A stretch of 64,000 bases of DNA from Plotosus lineatus (lineage: Eukaryota > Chordata > Actinopteri > Siluriformes > Plotosidae): assembly GCA_024760905.1 (NCBI GenBank), contig CM045733.1:64182501-64246500 (forward strand), given 5' to 3'. Position numbers and translations under genes: made by a program. Shown piece after piece: positions 54,480 through 64,000 of the stretch (its first letter is position 1; each line of letters starts with the position of its first letter). The notes beneath the pieces are model-generated. The model had not been told where the DNA came from. It saw nothing but the letters and a program-made list of their open reading frames with translations, and ran no database searches.

Positions 54480-54600
54480 TTAGAATACAGTATAGCATGT
54501 CGATGTAATGTGCATGGTTTTGGACTATGGAGGGAACCAAAGCACATGATAGAAAATCTATTGCAGTGAGATGACAGTGCTAACCACTGAGCCACCATAG
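54480..54600 (-). repeat. SINE-3 head and body fragment
   Basis: The minus strand shows GGTGGCTCAGTGGTTAGCAC and a CCAAAACCATGCACATTAC block; most of the unit is lost. Confidence 0.6.
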
Positions 54601-56446
54601 TCATGGGTGGCCATGTTTGTAGGTGCTATTGACTAATGTAAGCGGGAGTTGAAACATGACACTGATCTGAGGAGCTTGAGGAAAAAAAAGCGCCAGTGCC
54701 AGTGAAGTTCCAGTGAGGACGTTCTCACCACTATACCATCGTGACAAGCCTCCATAGCCGTTTTCTTATTCTGATTAATGGTGGCCAAGCATCGTACCTT
54801 GTGGGACTTTTGAAGAGTCTGAAAGAGGTAGAAATAGATTCTCTTCATATGGTCTCACATGACTTTGGAAAAGAAGCAAATAAGTCCATACTGAGCCATT
54901 AACTCCAAGAGTTGTGCAGGTAGACTTCTCTCATGTTTAACCATGTTGACGGCTGCTGACAGAATATAAGGTGAAGATAGACCAAAAAAAATTACCATTA
55001 CAGTTATGCTGTACATGTCTCATACATCCCCAACTCGAAAAGAGAAGTCCAAATATGGGCAGAGCATATTCAAGTGCAAATTTGATTTTGGGATATGTAT
55101 GCAGTCCTAGTGTCTCAGTCTAAAGAGTTTGATCGTAACTTATGCCAAGGCCGGCGATGACTGGTCAGTAAAACATCAAGCCTGACACAGAAACGGTCTG
55201 AACTACTGAATTGTACAGAGAAGTTTTGAACTGAAATACAGAACTCACTAGCTTGCCAAATGTCTTGCCCTATTTTAGGGAAGCATGAAGATGCAATGTC
55301 TATAGTTGCATCTGTGTGATTCTTGCACACTGACCTTGATCCACCCCAATGACCTGACACGTTCTACACTTTAATCTACAGGGAGGCAGTTTGACGGCGA
55401 TGGTCAGACCAGGTTTAGACAGTGCAATGTAACATGCATTCTTTTACTGACCTCTTATTGGTGGTAGAGCAAACTTAACAGATTTGTACATCGTCCATCT
55501 CGAACATCCTTTCAAGGTTTTATGTGAATCATGAAGCATATATGTCTGTTATACCTTCTTTAGGTATTTCATACTGGCACTGGTATTGAGAAGAACAACA
55601 CAAATGTAATCCTAATTTACTCTATGAGTGTTCTGTGATTGTAATTATCACATTTTCCGAAATTTTGTATGATGGTCAAAGTTCCTGAAGAGCACTGGAA
55701 ACACGAAACAGAATCATAGGACTCATGATTCTTCAAAAGCTCCTTAATGTGATTTTTATTCACCGTTGTACCACTTCAATACCACCCCCTTCAGACTCCA
55801 TTGAAGTATACCCTCCATATATTTCAACGCTCCCAGACATTTCTCCTTGTTCCAGACCGCAAAACCTCCAAGAAGTTGGCAAAGATTCAAATACTTCTGG
55901 TTCAGCCGTAAACATATTTCTAATTGACAGACACGAATAGCTAGCAAAACAAACAATGTTATTGAGATTAAATTCGCTATCCGTCCCTAAATATCTCATG
56001 CTGCACTTACCATAGAGAAAGTATGATTTTGGAATCTTTGTACCCCATTCTACTATTATAGCTTTCTTCACTTTTGCTCTGTTTTGAATGGCTTTCTAGG
56101 CTTTTATAAGCCTGACAAATCATTTGACTGGTACAGTGATGGCTTGTTTTGCACATGCTCAGGCTTGATCTTGATATGCGTGCAAAAAGAGAGCACTGCC
56201 AAGCTTGAGAGAAGACTTTAAAAATAAGCGTATGAAAAAAAAAAAGATATATATACCGGATATAAATTTGCAATCGACAGACTCCAACATTAGAACCCAT
56301 GAGAATGAGAGACATATTTTATTGTTCTATAAGACCCGGGTGCGCTTGCACATTGGCTATTACTGCTATTATAATGACGGGTATGCCAGGTAGTAGAAAA
56401 GAACACTTCTTCAATAGTGGACCATCAGACTTTTTAATACCCATTA
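54601..56446. other. Spacer, no gene recognised
   Basis: Frames up to 103 aa (55760-56071 minus, 56007-56315 minus) overlap on opposite strands and show no domain I know. They could be old retroelement remains. Confidence 0.35.
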
Positions 56447-56457
56447 TGAAATATTCA

Positions 56458-56798
56458 AGGGCAGTGGTGGCCTTGTGGTATAGGGCAATGGATCACTGAT
56501 CCTAAGGTTGGGAGTTCAAGTCCCACTCTTCACAAGGTTGTCAATGCCCCCCCCCCCCCCAGTGCAGCTAACTAGGTTATCATAGGCCAGCCATGTCTCT
56601 CACTGCCTATGGTGTGAGGTTCATGTAAAAATTACTTTCAGCAAGAGGAGCTGCAAAGCCGTCGGTGTGTTTCCGCCCTGCGATGGCCTGGCGAGCTGTC
56701 CAGGGTGGACTCTGCCATCGCCTGGAGTCAGCTGGGAAGGGTGCCAGTCTCCCCGCGAGCCAAATTAGGATTAAGTGATTACAGAAAATGAACTGAAC
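56458..56798 (+). mobile_element. SINE-1, tail type A, full length with 11-bp TSD
   Basis: Identical direct repeats TGAAATATTCA at 56447-56457 and 56799-56809. Head, body and tail A (GATTACAGAAAATGAACTG) are complete; about 20 bp of the body (CCATTGCTGA) is deleted. Confidence 0.92.
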
Positions 56799-56821
56799 TG
56801 AAATATTCATTTGTTCATTCA

Positions 56822-57283
56822 TTTTCTAAAATAATAATAATTATTATATAGGCTAATTATTATATGGGCTGAAGCCCATCACAGACTCTGAGGGTGGGAT
56901 ACACCCAGAACAGCTCACCAGGCCAATTAACATAAATTTTCTAAGACAAGTAATCTTAATTCGGGTCATGAGGAAGCTGGCGTCCATATTGTCTGACTCT
57001 GGATGAGGACGGCTAATATACCCCGGACAGCTCGCCAGGCTATCACAAGGCAAAAACCTCACATGACCATTCACGCTTACACATAGGGGCAATTTGGCAC
57101 CCCGAATTAGCCTACTGTGCATGTTTTTGGACTGTGGAAAGAAAAGGGACTGCCCGGAGGGAATCCACACAAGCACGGGGAGAACATGCCAACTCCACAC
57201 AGAAACCCCCAAGCTGGAAATCAAACCCAGGCCTTCTTGCTGTGAGGCGAATCTGCTAACTACTACGCCACCGAGCCCCCACC
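56822..57283 (-). mobile_element. SINE-3 with tail A, plus an extra tail A
   Basis: 56930-57283 on the minus strand: head GGGGCTCGGTGGCGTAGTAG, B-box CTGGGTTTGATTTCCAGC, body blocks CATGTTCTCCCCGTGCTTG and CCAAAAACATGCACAGTAGG, tail A. A second, diverged tail A lies at 56822-56922. Confidence 0.78.
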
Positions 57284-57298
57284 AGGTCGATGATGAAA

Positions 57299-57359
<61 letters not shown>

Positions 57360-57432
57360 ATTTTTTTTTAAATAACAATACAGACAAGAGTAATCTTTCA
57401 CAGTATAGTCTTTTTTTGGTTTCATCATTTTG

Positions 57433-57475
<43 letters not shown>
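57299..57475. repeat. (TA)29 and (TG)20 microsatellites
   Basis: Two pure arrays (57301-57358; 57434-57475) separated by 75 bp. The spacer 57476-58012 holds nothing recognisable. Confidence 0.95.
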
Positions 57476-57477
<2 letters not shown>

Positions 57478-58021
57478 AGACGTGTCTTTGTGTGTGACAA
57501 GCAAGATGTATGTGTATTGTGCACCAGCCGATATAGGTGCATATTACATTCTTCATAATGCACCCTTAAAACAACACTTATATTCTGCACCATTGACATC
57601 AGACGGTGTTTCTCTTCAACAAGCACGCAGTTGCTTTTTGTTGCCTTAAGACAGCAATGCACCCGACCACGCCTCATCTTAAGATCAACATGCCCATGAC
57701 CAACATGCTCGGATTCTTGCAGATGTAGCTGCTGTTTAAACAACATGGTGCTAGATGGGACTCTGATTACTGTTTTGTTGTCAAACTAGCAAGGACACTT
57801 GAGTTGTGCATGGTGCCCCATTGTGTTGGGAGTCAGACTGGGCCTGAGAGTGTTATGCAGTAGAATTGTAATCAAAAAACTCGATGTATAAGCTGATGCA
57901 TGAAGACAATGAGTGAAAAAAAAAAGAAAACGAGGTCTCCGATCTAGAACATACCTCGCAAAGAACATAAGCACCATGACAAGAAAATCAACATTTATTC
58001 ATTTGCTTGAATGCTTAGTCC

Positions 58022-58342
58022 AGGCGGCACGGTGGCATAGTGACTAGCACGTCTACCTCACAGCAAAAAGGTCCTGGGTTTGATTGTTTCTATGTATATT
58101 TTGCATGTTCTCCCTGTGTTTGCGTGGGCTTCCCCCCCTCGCAGTCTGAAAACATGCACAGTGGCTGTTCCAAGTCGCTCATAGGTGTGAGTGTGAGTAT
58201 GAATGTTTGTGTGAGTGTTGGCCCTTTGATGGCCTGGCAAGCTATCCAGCGTGTACCCTGCCCTCGATCAGACTTGGCTGAAATGGGTGCCAGCCTACCC
58301 ATGACCTTAATTAGGATTAAGCAGTTCAGAAAATGAATGAAC
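58022..58342 (+). mobile_element. SINE-3 with tail A, full length with 9-bp TSD
   Basis: Direct repeats GCTTAGTCC at 58013-58021 and 58343-58351. Head AGGCGGCACGGTGGCATAGT, B-box CTGGGTTTGATTG, body, and tail A ending CAGTTCAGAAAATGAATGAA. Confidence 0.88.
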
Positions 58343-58464
58343 GCTTAGTCCTACACAGAAAAATCCTTTCTGTTGAGTGTTCATTTGAGTCCAAATTGTC
58401 ATCTATAAACACCGGTTTATAATTTTACACTGGGAATGTTACTGTGGACGACGGTCACAGGGAT

Positions 58465-58672
58465 TCTGAAGCCTACCTCAGCCGTCTCTAGTCAAAACCG
58501 GGTAAATCCTGAACAACTCTCCAGTCCATCACAGTCCCAATACACACTACCATTCAGAGTCACTCACTCACACCTACAGGCAAATTGTACTCACCTAGAT
58601 TTGGATATGAACCCATGACCTTCTTACTGAGAGGTGGACATGCTCTGTGCCATTATGCCATGGTGTCACTGT
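58465..58672 (-). repeat. SINE-3-like fragment
   Basis: The minus strand shows a degenerate head (GTGACACCATGGCATAATGG) and parts of the body and tail (CAGTCCATCACAG, AACTCTCCAG on the plus strand). Confidence 0.55.
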
Positions 58673-58779
58673 GATGCCAAAAAGATAAACAAAGATATAT
58701 ACCAGCATGTGTTTGTTCATGCTTCCTTAAAATATGTTAGTACCTTCAATGTTACAAGTATTGTTATACAATATACAAA

Positions 58780-58781
58780 TG

Positions 58782-58850
<69 letters not shown>

Positions 58851-58899
58851 TGGGTGGGCCATACATAGTGAGTGAAACATGAAAATATGAAAATTGAGA

Positions 58900-58963
<64 letters not shown>

Positions 58964-58973
58964 AGTCTAAGGA

Positions 58974-59018
<45 letters not shown>
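58780..59018. repeat. Compound (CT)n(CA)n … (GA)n(GT)n block
   Basis: CT (58782-58808) and CA (58807-58848), 47 bp of unique sequence, GA (58894-58961), 15 bp, GT (58975-59018). Each array has its complement on the other side of the spacer. Confidence 0.95.
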
Positions 59019-59019
<1 letters not shown>

Positions 59020-60057
59020 ATGTGCACATGCATGTGTATGTATCAAATTATGTATGCGCATGCATATCTTATCCGCAGAGATTAATGACCACAAAGCACT
59101 AGTTTTCTCTGAGCTGTCTGCATTAGTTTACACTAAGGTATCCATATTACTGGAAAAGACTGGAGGGTGGGCTTGTGTGGGCTTCATAGGTTCTATGCCC
59201 CCCCCCCCCCCCCTCTCCACCCCACGAAAGATATAGCACATATTGCACTTAATTCTACCATGATCTCAGTCAGTATTTGTCGTGCTGGGAAAACCACCCA
59301 TGCTCCTCACCACTTGACTCACAAATGACTCAATTCTCAGACTTAAACATGATGGTCAACCTGGACCTCTCCGGTCACAGTGACATCACTGGTCCCACCC
59401 AGGCTTAATCAGTGGCAGATTGCTGAAAGAAAGGAGACACACGAACACAGTGACTTCAAACTAAAACAGGTTTTTTAATGAAGAACTTTGCACAAGCTGG
59501 TTTGATCTGATATAAATTCACAAATATTTATTCTAATTTAACAGATGATCTTTGTGTGTTTAACGGACAGTAAAGTCTGTTCATCGTGGAACACATGTTA
59601 TTTTACTGCGCTTTTCACTAAGCGGTGCCATGAAGGTGCTTAGGAACAAACCGCAAACAGTATCACAGGCAAGTGTGCAGGTTGTTTGCAATCACAGGAC
59701 ACAGACATTCTCTGGAGTGTATTGGGTGTTGACTTTGTAAAAGGTTCAAGAAACTCCTCAAATATTTTTTTTTTATGTGGATTTCATTACATAATCATAA
59801 TGTATGCTGCTTTCCACCATGTATGTCAACATCATGGTGTTTACTGTATATGACTTGCATACTATTCATACCCCTTAAACTGTTCTATGCTTTGTCACAC
59901 AAAAAAATGTATTTTATTGAGATTGTATATGATAAATACAGCTGTTCTGTGAAGGCTTCAGAGGTTTGAAAGAGAACAAACAGCACCATGAAGCCTAAGG
60001 AACACACAAAATACGTCGGTGATAAAGTTGTCGAGAAGTGTAAGCAGGGTTAGGTTA
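59019..60057. other. Spacer, no gene recognised
   Basis: A C14 run (59199-59212). The frame at 59775-59969 is AT-rich and unknown. Confidence 0.45.
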
Positions 60058-60176
60058 TACAGTGGCACCTCACCTTACGATCGTCCCAGCAAACGAAAAA
60101 TCTAGGTTACAAAAAACATTTTCCAAAATTTTTTGTCTCTGTATACAAAACAAGTTCTACTTACGAAACGCGCCAA

Positions 60177-60285
60177 ACGCGCCATTCAGACATTAAAACG
60201 CGCCATTCAGACATTAAAACGCGCCATTCAAACATTCAAATGCACAATTGAAACATTAAAACGTGCCATTCAAATATTCAAACAA
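60177..60285 (+). repeat. Tandem GCGCCATTCAAACATTAAAA motif, about five copies
   Basis: Units of about 19-20 bp; the first two read identically (GCGCCATTCAGACATTAAAA). Other Tiggers in the window have one to three. Confidence 0.85.
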
Positions 60286-60296
60286 TGCATGAGCTG

Positions 60297-60455
60297 CTCT
60301 CCCATTGACTATCTTCAAAAATCCCGCCCCGCTGGCCTCCCATTGGCTAGGAGGGATGACACAGCTACCTCCCATTGGCTATCTCCCAACATCTTGCCCT
60401 GCTGGCCTCCCATTGGCTAGGAGGGATGACGCAGCTCCCTCCCATTGGCTATTAT
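60297..60455 (+). promoter_or_regulatory. Tandem CCAAT/GC module in a Tigger
   Basis: CTCCCATTGGCTA-type (inverted CCAAT), CATCCCGCCCCGCTGG-type (GC box) and GGATGACGCAGCTCC-type (CRE-like) elements occur in two to three tandem units of about 70 bp, upstream of the transposase remnant. Promoter role inferred. Confidence 0.4.
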
Positions 60456-60667
60456 GGAGCTGCATCTCCCATAATGCTTTTTGTGTAAAGGACAGAGTTA
60501 CTGTTGTTTCATGAGTTTCTTGCTTTATTTTTTGACTCAGGCTTTTAACCTTCCAGAAACATTTGTAAGATTTTAATTCTGTTAAGAAGACATGGTCAAC
60601 ACATGTGCTCACACACATGCGCATGCGCACACACACATACACACACACGCGTGTGTGATTTCTGGTG

Positions 60668-60780
60668 CAGGTGAAAAGAAGAAGTGGGCTCGTGGCATGT
60701 GGTTGAGTGATATCGCAAAGGAATATGGCCAAACCCGTCTACCATTGGCACGATATTGAAGCAGAAGGAGGCCTTAAAAG
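60668..60780 (+). pseudogene. Tigger transposase HTH scrap
   Basis: Reads GMWLSDIAKEYGQTRLP, matching the HTH block GMWLSKIAKEYG of the copy at 29940, then shifts frame and stops. The start M-x-P-K-K is missing. Confidence 0.65.
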
Positions 60781-60934
60781 GTATGCTTTTATCATTTTAA
60801 AAGGGTTTTGGGGGTAGTATTGGGGGCCTTGGAACGAATCACACATTTTACTTGTAAAATCCGGTTTAATTTACGAAAAATCCAGGTTAAGAAAAAGGCT
60901 CTGGAACGGATTAATTTTGTAAGGTGAGGTACCA

Positions 60935-60937
<3 letters not shown>

Positions 60938-61016
<79 letters not shown>
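60938..61016. repeat. (TA)38 microsatellite
   Basis: A pure TA array directly at the Tigger right end; it probably grew from the TA target site. Confidence 0.95.
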
Positions 61017-61020
<4 letters not shown>

Positions 61021-61052
61021 ATTCCCAAGGTCTCAACATCTCATGAGGCCAA

Positions 61053-61241
61053 GTGCATCATCTGAAAAAAAAAAAAAAGTGCACTGACACAACTGCGAAC
61101 CTACCAAGATATGGCCGTCCACCTAAAACGACTGGCTGGGTATGGAAAGCATTGATCGGAGAAGCAGCCGAAGAGCTGCATGGTATCTCTGTCGAAGATG
61201 CAGAGGTTCACAGCTCAGAAGGAGAATCTGTCTTTATGTGA
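61053..61241 (+). pseudogene. Tc1-like transposase, linker and second HTH
   Basis: Reads TDTTANLPRYGRPPKTTGWV, then a W-K-A-L-I-G-E-A-A-E block. N-L-P-R-x-G-R-P is the GRPR-like hinge between the two HTH motifs of Tc1 transposases, followed by the R-x-L-x-R-x-A helix. It is frameshifted before and after. Confidence 0.7.
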
Positions 61242-61319
61242 CAGAAGGCTTTTTGCATTTGATACCAATTAAAGCTGTGTTATTTTCTTTCCATGGTGAT
61301 TTACATTTTGTTCCATGCA

Positions 61320-62940
61320 GTTAATTCTCTTTGCGCCCCTTTTTTGACTCATGCGTTTGCACCTGCCTAAAGAATGGAATTCATGAGGCGAAACACTCTC
61401 ATGTTTAAAATACCCAACCCAAATGATCTAGGTGATGTAGGTTATTTGAGACCGGTTTGGTAATACAAGAACCATTCTCAGAACTGATACTCCTTCCAAC
61501 AGACCCAAACGAAAGGAGATTCATGGCAGCAAGGAGTAAGCCCAGCACTCATAACTAATAATAAAAGCCAAAACATCTCGCCTCACTGACAGTAATGGCT
61601 TGTGTGAGATTTAAATGCAACAAAAACTGAACCTCAAAGTTTGAGGATGAAACCAAGGGGTGAATCATTGTTCTGGAGGTTTGATGGCAGCTTTTAGGGA
61701 TGATTGAGTACACCTTGTGGGTGTTCAAATAAACAATGTCTGGTTACAACCAAATTCCATTTCTGTCGAGGGATTGGGGCACCACCTTAGTTACAGCAAT
61801 ATCCCGCATGTGGCCGTCTCATTGCAGTCCAGAGATCCACGGGAAGCATAAATATTCCATCATTACAACACATGTCTTCCTCTCAATATAGCATTTAAAG
61901 GCCACCAAAATATGCTTCGAGCTATGTCAGGTGGTTCATAAAGCTTAGAGATTTATTGGCTTTTACGTAATGACTACATCGCTTTCTGTAGCGTTTGTGG
62001 TCTGTGTGAGGTGTCTGCCTGTGCAGGTGACTACACAGCGCAGCACACCACTTAACCTTTTCACTCTGATGTTGCCTAGCGAGCTATAAAGGTTCGTCAA
62101 CTTTATGAGAGAGAAAAAAACAGCGTGGACAGGCCTTAAAAGCTTGTTTATGAAAAGCGACTGTTTACCTTGTGCCTCTAAATGGATTTCTGAGGAGAAC
62201 AGGCAACAAAAAATAGGGGAAGGGTGAACAAGGAGGTAGGAGGGAGGGAGAGACAACCAGAATTTACAAATATAAGGAGAAAGATAGAGAGAGTGATAAT
62301 ATGACATTAAAGGGTTTAATATAGAAGACGGCACTGGGGGGAAAAAAAAAAAAAAAAAAACTAGACAGGGCGATAGGGGAAGATTTTTCAGTAGGTAGCA
62401 CTCATTTGGAAAACAGCTGGAGGTGGTGGATTTGTGGGTCTGCTGTTCTGTAAACAGAATTCCTCCATGCACTTTAAAACAAGATTTAATATAAAATCCG
62501 GGCATTTTCCTGCGCTGTCTCTGACGTGCCATCTCACTGGAATCTTCATCTCACTGGTGCACTGGAATCTTGTAGGCGTGTGTGAATTGTGCAGTAATGG
62601 CATTCCTGCCAAGCTATATGGCTGCAATTTCCCAGCCATCAATCAGCGGCCAGAGCAGAGGTGTTAGGAGGAGGGAGGAGGAGGAGGAGGCTGCGGTGTC
62701 GGACAGGGAGGGCAGGGCAGCAGATATTTGCTGATATTAGTGCCAGGACACCGATAACGCAGCCACTGGTCTTTAACACTTTCAGCATGAGCAAGTGAAG
62801 GCTCTCAGCTATCTATTGAGATTAAAGGACCAATGAGAAATGTTTTTATAGAAGTGCATGCACATTCAGAGTTGACATGTAAGTAAATGTAAAGGTCTAA
62901 ATTGTCCGACCTGAGCATTAAACATGTTAGCTCTCTCGTA
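61320..62940. other. Repeat-poor sequence, no gene recognised
   Basis: Only an A18 run (62342-62360) and purine-rich stretches. The overlapping frames 61963-62532 (minus) and 62434-62667 (plus) show no known domain. Candidate for low-copy or conserved noncoding DNA, which cannot be judged from one sequence. Confidence 0.4.
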
Positions 62941-62945
62941 CAAAA

Positions 62946-63556
62946 CAGTGGAACCTCAACTTACAAAATCCCCAACAAACGAAAAATCCAGGTTACGAAA
63001 AACATTTTCCTAAAATTTTTGTCTCTGGATACTAAGCAAGTTCACGTTACGAAAGCACCATCTCAAAAATGCAAACAATGCAGGAGTTGCTCTCCCATTG
63101 AATATCTCCCAACATCTTGCCCCGCTGGACTCCCATTGGCTATCTCAAAAACATCCCGCCCCACTGGCCTCCCATTGGCTAGGAGGGATGACGTAGCTCC
63201 CTCCAATTGGCTATCTCCCAACTACCCGCCCCACTGGCCTCCCATTGGCTAGGAGGGATGACGCAGCTACCTTGAGCAGCAGATTGTTTCATGAGTTTTT
63301 CGAGTGTGCTCATTGCAACTTTATTTTTTGACTCAGGCTTTTAACCTTCCATAAACATTTGTAAGATTATAACGCTGCTAAAAAGACATGGTCAACATGA
63401 AGTAAGTACCTTAAAAGGTATGCTTTTATCATTTTTAAAGAGTAGTATTGGAATGAATGATGCATTTTACATGTAAAATGCGGTTCAACTTAGGAAAAGT
63501 CCAGGTTACGAAACCCCTTCCGGAACAGATGAATTTCGTAAATTGAGGTACCACTG
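62946..63556 (+). mobile_element. Tigger/pogo element without coding sequence
   Basis: CAGTGGAACCTCAACTTAC and the reverse complement of GTAAATTGAGGTACCACTG are good inverted ends. TA follows on the right, while the left TA is mutated. Three CCAAT/GC units (63088-63270) are kept, but the transposase is reduced to ATGGTCAACATGAAG. Confidence 0.88.
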
Positions 63557-63638
63557 TACTGTATTTGTGTACTTCCTGAGTGTGCACGTATAAAAATAAT
63601 GCACGTCTTTTCAATTCACAGTAAACAAGTCAACAATT

Positions 63639-63722
63639 GGGGCAGCAGTGGCCTGGCTGTAGGGTGCTGGCTTCCTGATCCTGATTGTAAGGTTGGGAGA
63701 TCAAACCCCATTGTCCATGGGC
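63639..63722 (+). repeat. SINE-1 head fragment
   Basis: GGGGCAGCAGTGGCCTGGCT, GGCTTCCTGATCCTG and the B-box-like GGGAGATCAAACCCCAT. Confidence 0.6.
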
Positions 63723-63825
63723 CATGAGCGCATCAAATCTGAAAATGTCCCATTAAACATACAAACCTCTGTGCCTTAAAAATTATAAGGCACATTATTT
63801 TTTTACCGTATTAATTAGCGATCGT

Positions 63826-64000
63826 TTTGGTTTCATGCCAAGAAAGAGCACCACAGATGCAGTGTTTGCTTTGAGGATGTTAATAGAGAAGTACAGAGAA
63901 GGTCAGAAGGAGCTGCATTGTGCCTTTGTGGATCTGGAGAAAGCATATGACAGGGTGCCGAGAGAGGACCTGTGGTAGTGTATGAGGAAGTCTGGAGTGG
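63826..64000 (+). pseudogene. RTE-clade RT fragment, continues past the window
   Basis: FGFMPRKSTTDAVFALRMLI, then REGQKELHCAFVDLEKAYDR (motif A Asp kept), PREDLW and a stop at about 63978, then CMRKSGV. It corresponds to 36447-36630 of the RTE at 35.7 kb, with few differences. The left break lies inside the RT. Confidence 0.88.

Larger units (their letters stand above)
60060..60937 (+). mobile_element. Tigger/pogo element with expanded internal repeats
   Basis: The left end CAGTGGCACCTCACCTTACG follows TA. The right end is the reverse complement of CATTGGTACCTCACCTTAC and is followed by TGTATA. Inside: five CGCCATTCAAACATT-type repeats (60177-60285), a tandem CCAAT/GC module (60297-60455) and a frameshifted transposase start. 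Confidence 0.88.

Noticed and set aside
56853..57746. 297-aa minus-strand frame, the longest in the window.
   Set aside because: It runs through two microsatellites (HT and YI repeats) and an antisense or sense SINE-3; no domain is visible.
61963..62532. 189-aa minus-strand frame in a repeat-poor stretch.
   Set aside because: It contains an F8 run from an A18 tract, no recognisable domain, and competing frames on the other strand; not supported as a gene.

Overview
The window looks like vertebrate nuclear DNA, most likely from a ray-finned fish; this is inferred, not proven. The grounds are long CA/GT, GA and TA microsatellites, abundant tRNA-derived SINEs, fish-type RTE and L2-like LINEs, Tc1/mariner and pogo/Tigger DNA transposons, and very short, broken reading frames. 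I found no convincing exon of a host gene, rRNA gene, functional tRNA gene or CRISPR array. The 64 kb is an intergenic or intronic landscape built almost entirely by transposable elements.

Layout. 1-3.7 kb: Tc1-like remnants, a SINE-2 copy and the C-terminus of a non-LTR reverse transcriptase. 3.7-6.7 kb: one long degenerate LINE on the minus strand. 9-25 kb: dense SINEs (several bounded by clear target-site duplications, TSDs), an RTE 3' end between long direct repeats, a TIR element with 8-bp TSDs carrying a nested Tigger, a second Tigger carrying a nested SINE, and a 152-aa ORF that looks like a SAP/YqaJ-type protein N-terminus. 25-32 kb: microsatellites, SINEs and a Tigger with perfect 24-bp TIRs. 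32.5-34.9 kb: a LINE interrupted by two SINEs and a pogo-like element. 35.5-41.6 kb: three RTE pieces and a Penelope-like unit. 44.6-51.2 kb: an L2-like LINE, a Ty3 RT fragment and a Gmr1-like LTR element with integrase upstream of RT. 52.3-53.5 kb: an inverted pair of Penelope-like units and an RTE 3' end. 56-64 kb: SINEs, microsatellites, two Tiggers and the start of another RTE.

Best signal. Three copies of a ~175-bp unit near 39.7 and 52.4 kb each contain a motif with the full layout of a minimal type I hammerhead ribozyme (stem I, CTGAAGA, stem II, GAAA, a 4-bp stem III, cleavage site GTA). Two copies keep every core base. One has G12 changed to A and forms an inverted repeat with its neighbour. 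The short stem III is the form known from Penelope-like retroelements.

Second theme. The commonest SINE (SINE-1) carries at least three different 3' tails joined to the same head and body at the same point. One tail matches the 3' end of the RTE LINEs in this window and another is shared with the unrelated head of SINE-3. This suggests template switching between SINEs and LINE tails.
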